From: SpSt-333 sp040751955
GTDB taxonomy: Bacteria; Bacteroidota; Ignavibacteria; UBA10030; UBA8401
Assembly (NCBI GenBank): GCA_040751955.1
Contig: JBFMFY010000006.1
Coordinates: 1-64,000, forward strand
Reading direction: 5' to 3'
Length of the DNA stretch: 64,000 nucleotides
The first letter of the stretch is position 1. Every line of letters starts with the position of its first letter. A model generated the notes under the pieces. That model ran no database searches. It was not told where the DNA came from and saw only the letters and a program-made list of their open reading frames with translations. Below are positions 60,044 to 64,000 of this stretch, in pieces. The position numbers and the translations under genes were made by a program.

Positions 60044-61219
60044 ATGAAAACTCCCGTATATATGGATTATCACGCAACAACACCCGTCGATCAACGTGTG
60101 TTGGAATCTATGATGCCATTTTATACAGAACATTTCGGCAATGCGGCAAGTCTGCAGCATCGTTTTGGGTGGATTGCAAAAGAAGCGGTTGAGAATGCGC
60201 GGAAGAAAATTGCCGATGCAATACATGCCGATCCGATGGAAATTATTTTTACCAGCGGCGCAACCGAATCGAACAATCTTGCAATTAAAGGTGCGGCAGA
60301 AAATCTGAAAGAAAAAGGAAATCACATCATTACAACACAGATTGAACACAAATGTGTGTTGGATTCGTGCAAAAGATTGGAAGAGCATGGATTCGTTGTA
60401 ACGTATCTTCCTGTTGATTCGTACGGCAAGGTCAGTGTTGATGACATAGCAAATGCCATGACATCGAAGACAATTCTCGTCTCCGTGATGGCGGCGAACA
60501 ACGAGATTGGTACGATACAACCGATCGAAGAGATTGGCAAGTTGTGTGCTGAGCGAGGGGTACTTTTTCATACGGATGCTACTCAGGCGGTTGGGAAATT
60601 CCCGATCGACGTACTGAGGATGAATATTCATCTTCTTTCGTTTGCATCACACAAAATATATGGACCGAAAGGTGTCGGTGCGTTGTATATCCGTTCACAT
60701 CATCCGCGCGTATCTGTTCAGACACAAATGGATGGTGCCGGACATGAACATGGAATACGATCAGGAACGCTGAATGTTCCCGGCATTGTCGGTTTCGGGA
60801 AAGCAGTGCAGATTGTCATGGAAGAAATGGAGGATGAAAATGCCCGTCTTGTCGTACTGCGAAATAGACTTAAAGAAAAATTATTATCGATCGATCAGAC
60901 CACAATGAACGGACATCCATTAGAGAGACTCCCAAACAATCTGAACATCACATTCCACGGAGTTCGCGGCGATCAGTTGATGACAGAAGTGAAAGATGTT
61001 GCAGTATCGGCAGGTTCGGCTTGTGTGTCCGAAGAAATCGGAGATACCGACTATTCTCACGTTTTGCGAGCTATCGGTTTGAATGCTGAGGCAGGACGCT
61101 CGACGATCAGATTCGGTCTCGGCAGATTTACATCGGAAGAAGAAGTAGATTTTGCTGCAGAGCGATTCACTCGTGCTGTCCGTTTTTTGCGATCATATTC
61201 GCTGGAAGGTGTGCAATGA
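60044..61219 (+). CDS. Cysteine desulfurase, IscS/NifS type
   Basis: A 391-aa PLP enzyme that takes sulfur from cysteine for cluster assembly. It has MDYHATTPVD, GATESNNLAIKG, HTDATQAVGK, the PLP-lysine segment SFASHKIYGPKG and the active cysteine in SAGSACVSEE. The last segment and the length class it as group I (IscS/NifS), not the SufS type usually paired with SufBC. The gene overlaps the next small gene by four bases (ATGA). Confidence 0.95.
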   Translation: MKTPVYMDYHATTPVDQRVLESMMPFYTEHFGNAASLQHRFGWIAKEAVENARKKIADAIHADPMEIIFTSGATESNNLAIKGAAENLKEKGNHIITTQIEHKCVLDSCKRLEEHGFVVTYLPVDSYGKVSVDDIANAMTSKTILVSVMAANNEIGTIQPIEEIGKLCAERGVLFHTDATQAVGKFPIDVLRMNIHLLSFASHKIYGPKGVGALYIRSHHPRVSVQTQMDGAGHEHGIRSGTLNVPGIVGFGKAVQIVMEEMEDENARLVVLRNRLKEKLLSIDQTTMNGHPLERLPNNLNITFHGVRGDQLMTEVKDVAVSAGSACVSEEIGDTDYSHVLRAIGLNAEAGRSTIRFGLGRFTSEEEVDFAAERFTRAVRFLRSYSLEGVQ

Positions 61220-61509
61220 ACATCAATTTTAAAAAATCACAGTACATCATCGGCAATCAGGTAGAGTTTTTGCAATTCATGCGGTCGCGTGCACCGCTGT
61301 ATCATCTGTCGAACTTGTTTCTTCGTGATCTCCATTTTTCTGTGATGGAGTTCCTCAAAAAGAAAGGGATGTCAGTCGGGCAAACCGAGGCAGAGAAAAT
61401 TGCACGTGAGATAGCCCTGCACCTTGAAAAAAAGAACGTACTAAAGAAATTGAATTCAACCACGTGGGTATTGAATTACACAGATTTTTCCTTGAAGAAA
61501 TCAGCATAA
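61216..61509 (+). CDS. Uncharacterised 97-aa protein in the Fe-S assembly operon
   Basis: A 97-residue soluble protein with no cysteines, mostly helical, and with two basic stretches (FLKKKGMSVG and LEKKNVLKKL). It resembles a small winged-helix or adaptor by its helix-helix-strand pattern, but no family is recognised. It overlaps the desulfurase stop by four bases and lies 17 bases before the A-type carrier gene, so it is certainly in the operon. The missing SufE/SufU/IscU-type partner makes this a candidate accessory factor, though it lacks a Cys for sulfur transfer. Confidence 0.7.
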   Translation: MNINFKKSQYIIGNQVEFLQFMRSRAPLYHLSNLFLRDLHFSVMEFLKKKGMSVGQTEAEKIAREIALHLEKKNVLKKLNSTTWVLNYTDFSLKKSA

Positions 61510-61526
61510 ATTATAAGGAGCCAATT

Positions 61527-61895
61527 ATGTCAGAAGCGATGACACTGCAACCCTCAGTCCTTGACGACGATATTGTTCTTACGGAGCGCGCCGCACAGGA
61601 AGTATTTTCCATTAAGGAGAAAAACAATATACCGGAGAATCATTCATTGCGGCTTGGCGTGAAAGGGGGCGGATGCTCAGGTCTTTCGTACGTGCTTGTG
61701 TTTGATGACAACATCAAAGAAAAAGATATCATTCTGGAAAAGCACGGCGTAAAAATTATCGTGGACCAGAAGAGCATGTTTTATCTCTCCGGTACAACGC
61801 TCGATTTCACCGACGGACTGAACGGACGGGGATTTGTTTTCAACAATCCGCAGGCGACCAAGACATGCGGTTGCGGCAGTTCGTTTGGAGTATAA
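61527..61895 (+). CDS. A-type Fe-S carrier (IscA/SufA/ErpA-like)
   Basis: A 122-aa HesB-family protein. The three conserved cysteines are in GVKGGGCSGLSYVLVF and near the end in KTCGCGSSFGV. It accepts and delivers Fe-S clusters. AAGGAG six bases before ATG 61527 fixes the start; an earlier in-frame codon at 61464 lies inside the previous gene. SufB follows 51 bases later. Confidence 0.93.
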   Translation: MSEAMTLQPSVLDDDIVLTERAAQEVFSIKEKNNIPENHSLRLGVKGGGCSGLSYVLVFDDNIKEKDIILEKHGVKIIVDQKSMFYLSGTTLDFTDGLNGRGFVFNNPQATKTCGCGSSFGV

Positions 61896-61946
61896 ATTGT
61901 AGCCGCAACCTTTAAGTTGCGGTTCAGGGAATTTTTTGAGGCAATC

Positions 61947-63383
61947 ATGTCAGAAACAATTGAAGAATTAGTAACGAAAGAATACAAGTACGGCTTCACG
62001 ACCGATATCGAAGCGGACACGATCCCGCCGGGATTGAGTGAAGAAGTTGTGCGCACGATTTCCAAGAAAAAGAATGAGCCGGAGTGGTTAACTGAATGGC
62101 GCTTGAAGGCGTTCCGCGCATGGTTGACAATGGAAGAGCCGCATTGGTCGAATTTAAAATATCCCCCGATAGATTATCAGTCGATCAGTTATTATTCCGC
62201 TCCGAAACAAGCGAAAAAGTTAAACAGTCTTGATGAAGTCGATCCGAAGCTTCTGGAGACGTACGAGAAACTCGGGATTTCACTGACAGAGCAAAAACGA
62301 TTGAGCGGTATCGCAGTTGATGCTGTGTTCGATTCGGTTTCCGTCGCAACAACGTTTAAAGAGACGTTGAAAGAAAAAGGGATTATCTTCTGTTCGTTTT
62401 CCGAAGCAGTACAGGAGCATCCCGATCTTGTGAAAAAATATCTCGGCTCAGTAGTTCCGTACTCGGATAATTTTTTTGCTGCTCTCAACTCAGCGGTCTT
62501 CAGTGACGGTTCTTTCTGCTACATTCCGAAAGGTGTTCGCTGTCCGATGGAGCTCTCAACGTATTTCCGGATTAACGCGTCGAACACCGGACAATTCGAA
62601 CGCACGCTTATTATTGCCGATGAAGGAGCATACGTCAGCTACTTGGAAGGATGCACCGCACCGATGCGGGACGAAAACCAATTGCACGCCGCCGTTGTCG
62701 AGTTGATCGCTCTTGAAAAAGCAGAAGTGAAATATTCGACTGTCCAAAATTGGTATGCCGGCGACAAGGACGGTAAAGGAGGAATTTATAATTTTGTTAC
62801 GAAAAGAGGAAAATGTGCCGGCGAGTATTCAAAGATTTCGTGGACGCAGGTGGAAACGGGTTCGGCTATTACGTGGAAGTATCCTTCGGTGATTTTGCAG
62901 GGAGATAATTCCATCGGTGAATTTTATTCTGTTGCTGTCGTCAATAACAGACAGGATGCCGATACCGGAACAAAGATGCTTCATATCGGGAAGAACACAC
63001 GAAGCACGATCGTCTCCAAAGGAATTTCAGCAGGGCGCGGAAACAACACGTACCGCGGACTTGTGAACATCGGAAAGAATGCAACGCACTCGCGGAATTA
63101 CACACAATGCGACTCGATGCTCATCGGAAACAAATGCAGTGCAAACACATTCCCGTACATCGAAGTAAAAAACTCCACCTCCAGTGTCGAGCACGAGGCG
63201 TCAACATCCAAAATCGGCGAAGATCAGATTTTCTACTGTAAACAGCGCGGTATCAATACCGAAAATGCGATCTCGATGATCATCAACGGATTTGCAAAAG
63301 AAGTCTTCAAAAATCTCCCAATGGAATTTGCCGTCGAAGCACAGAAACTGCTCGGCATCTCTCTTGAAGGCAGCGTAGGGTAA
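61947..63383 (+). CDS. sufB: Fe-S assembly scaffold SufB
   Basis: A 478-aa scaffold subunit of the SufBCD complex. The N-terminal region has KYGFTTDIEADTIPPGLSEE. The beta-helix core includes VFSDGSFCYIPKGVRCPMEL and the C-terminal KNSTSSVEHEASTSKIGEDQ. The conserved cysteine of GKCAGEYSKI is present. The length matches bacterial SufB. GAGG lies eight bases before the ATG. sufD is expected after sufC, beyond the window. Confidence 0.96.
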   Translation: MSETIEELVTKEYKYGFTTDIEADTIPPGLSEEVVRTISKKKNEPEWLTEWRLKAFRAWLTMEEPHWSNLKYPPIDYQSISYYSAPKQAKKLNSLDEVDPKLLETYEKLGISLTEQKRLSGIAVDAVFDSVSVATTFKETLKEKGIIFCSFSEAVQEHPDLVKKYLGSVVPYSDNFFAALNSAVFSDGSFCYIPKGVRCPMELSTYFRINASNTGQFERTLIIADEGAYVSYLEGCTAPMRDENQLHAAVVELIALEKAEVKYSTVQNWYAGDKDGKGGIYNFVTKRGKCAGEYSKISWTQVETGSAITWKYPSVILQGDNSIGEFYSVAVVNNRQDADTGTKMLHIGKNTRSTIVSKGISAGRGNNTYRGLVNIGKNATHSRNYTQCDSMLIGNKCSANTFPYIEVKNSTSSVEHEASTSKIGEDQIFYCKQRGINTENAISMIINGFAKEVFKNLPMEFAVEAQKLLGISLEGSVG

Positions 63384-63415
63384 TATGAATCCAATGACGC
63401 AAAGAAATATTAAAT

Positions 63416-63445
63416 CATTGCCATTTCGAGCGCAGCGAGAAATCT
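63416..63445. repeat. REP-like imperfect palindrome between sufB and sufC
   Basis: ATTTC (63423-63427) and GAAAT (63439-63443) are complementary arms around a core GAGCGCAGCGAG-type segment that can pair partly. I recall sequences of this kind as dispersed intergenic elements in Bacteroidota-related genomes, but the copy number here is unknown. It sits in the 92-base gap between two operon genes. Confidence 0.5.
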
Positions 63446-63475
63446 AATACGAGAACAAAATACAAGAATTACATT

Positions 63476-64000
63476 ATGATCGAAATAAAAAATTTACATG
63501 CAAAAGTTGCAGGAAGAGAAATTCTTAAAGGAATTAATCTCACCGTAAAAGCAGGCGAAGTTCACGCAATCATGGGACCGAATGGTTCGGGCAAAAGTAC
63601 GTTGGCACAGGTTTTATCCGGTCATCCGGCATACGAAGTGACGGATGGACAGGTGATTTTTGAAGGACAGGATCTGCTTGATATGGAACCGGAAGAGCGG
63701 GCACATGCCGGAGTCTTTCTAGCATTCCAATATCCCGTTGAAATTCCCGGTGTGAGCAACAGTTATTTTCTGAAGGCGGGATTGAATGAGATCCGCAAAT
63801 CGCGCGGACTCGAAGAACTCGATTCGATGCAATTTCTGAAACTGTTGAAAGAGAAAATGAAAGTAGTAGAGATGGATTCAAGTTTTATCAACCGTCCGGT
63901 CAACGAAGGTTTTTCGGGTGGAGAAAAGAAACGGAACGAGATTCTCCAGATGGCTGTGCTTGAACCGAAACTCGCGATCCTCGATGAAACCGATTCCGGG
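63476..64000 (+). CDS. sufC: Fe-S assembly ATPase SufC (cut by window end)
   Basis: The first 175 codons of SufC, an ABC-type ATPase that powers SufBD. It starts MIEIKNLHAKVAG and has Walker A GPNGSGKST and the Q-loop AFQYPVEIPGVSN. The signature is FSGGEKKRNEI, and Walker B with the D-loop start is LAILDETDSG. The frame is open to the last base, so the gene continues outside. The family is normally about 250 aa. ATG 63476 lacks a good ribosome binding site. Confidence 0.96.
   Translation, partial: MIEIKNLHAKVAGREILKGINLTVKAGEVHAIMGPNGSGKSTLAQVLSGHPAYEVTDGQVIFEGQDLLDMEPEERAHAGVFLAFQYPVEIPGVSNSYFLKAGLNEIRKSRGLEELDSMQFLKLLKEKMKVVEMDSSFINRPVNEGFSGGEKKRNEILQMAVLEPKLAILDETDSG

Noticed and set aside
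59987..60631. 214-codon minus-strand frame over the Rrf2 and desulfurase genes
   Set aside because: It is antisense to two recognised genes, is rich in Cys/His/Arg without motif spacing, and matches no family.
1..64000. tRNA, rRNA, riboswitches or insertion sequences
   Set aside because: No cloverleaf, rRNA core, known riboswitch consensus or transposase frame was found; gaps are short and, apart from the elements listed, look plain.

Overview
The window is bacterial chromosome, moderately AT-rich and densely coded, with no rRNA, tRNA, transposase, phage gene or CRISPR array visible. The gene content points to the FCB superphylum, most likely the Ignavibacteria/Chlorobi side of Bacteroidota. 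Supporting signs are a GWxTD-domain protein beside an Omp85 protein, a patatin fused to a surface-antigen barrel, a CBM9-like protein, two HU paralogs, and several promoter-like sites of the form TTTG-N19/20-TAnnTTT, which resembles the Bacteroidota housekeeping promoter. I did not establish a species.

Layout. 1-5.8 kb: a TetR-controlled ABC exporter (regulator, membrane fusion lipoprotein, two ATPases, two permeases) resembling E. coli cecR-ybhGFSR, ending convergently on a patatin/Omp85 gene. 8.7-17.5 kb: asparaginase-family hydrolase, RsmB-like rRNA methylase, TPR lipoprotein, DUF58 protein, methyltransferase, uvrA, CBM9-like protein and a small outer-membrane-type protein. 17.5-23 kb (minus strand): 3-methyladenine glycosylase, CoA-acylating aldehyde dehydrogenase with an odd tail, ruvB, obg and an unknown 356-aa gene. 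23-24.3 kb: a small membrane protein and two tandem HU genes.

24.4-38.4 kb is one long, tightly packed plus-strand run: FKBP lipoprotein, ferredoxin, archaeal-looking geranylgeranyl reductase, VanX-like lipoprotein, glycosyltransferase 9, DUF3108, CPBP protease, DUF2007-like protein, cdsA, rimO, GWxTD, Omp85, a UbiA prenyltransferase resembling archaeal DGGGP synthase, rnhB, yraN, phoH and a YciI-like gene. The ferredoxin/reductase pair plus the prenyltransferase is the most interesting biology: these are steps of archaeal-type ether-lipid or other polyprenyl-lipid synthesis. phoH lacks any normal start codon at its strong ribosome binding site and seems to begin with ATC.

38.4-57.1 kb: mazG, a periplasmic or membrane-anchored amidohydrolase, prmC, dtd, comEC, methylmalonyl-CoA mutase catalytic subunit, TrmH-type methylase, P1 peptidase, RluB-like pseudouridine synthase, NUDIX, glycoside-hydrolase-like protein, PfkB kinase, mtnA, recO and an HtrA protease. 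57.1-59.4 kb (minus): ackA and 3-hydroxyacyl-CoA dehydrogenase. 59.6 kb to the end: an Fe-S assembly operon (Rrf2 regulator, IscS-type desulfurase, unknown small protein, A-type carrier, sufB, sufC cut by the window end).

A second theme is short repeats. Heptanucleotide arrays (consensus TTTCAGG/GTTTCAC and TTTGGGA) lie inside two unrelated coding genes, always leaving the frame open, and in one intergenic gap. A REP-like imperfect palindrome separates sufB from sufC.
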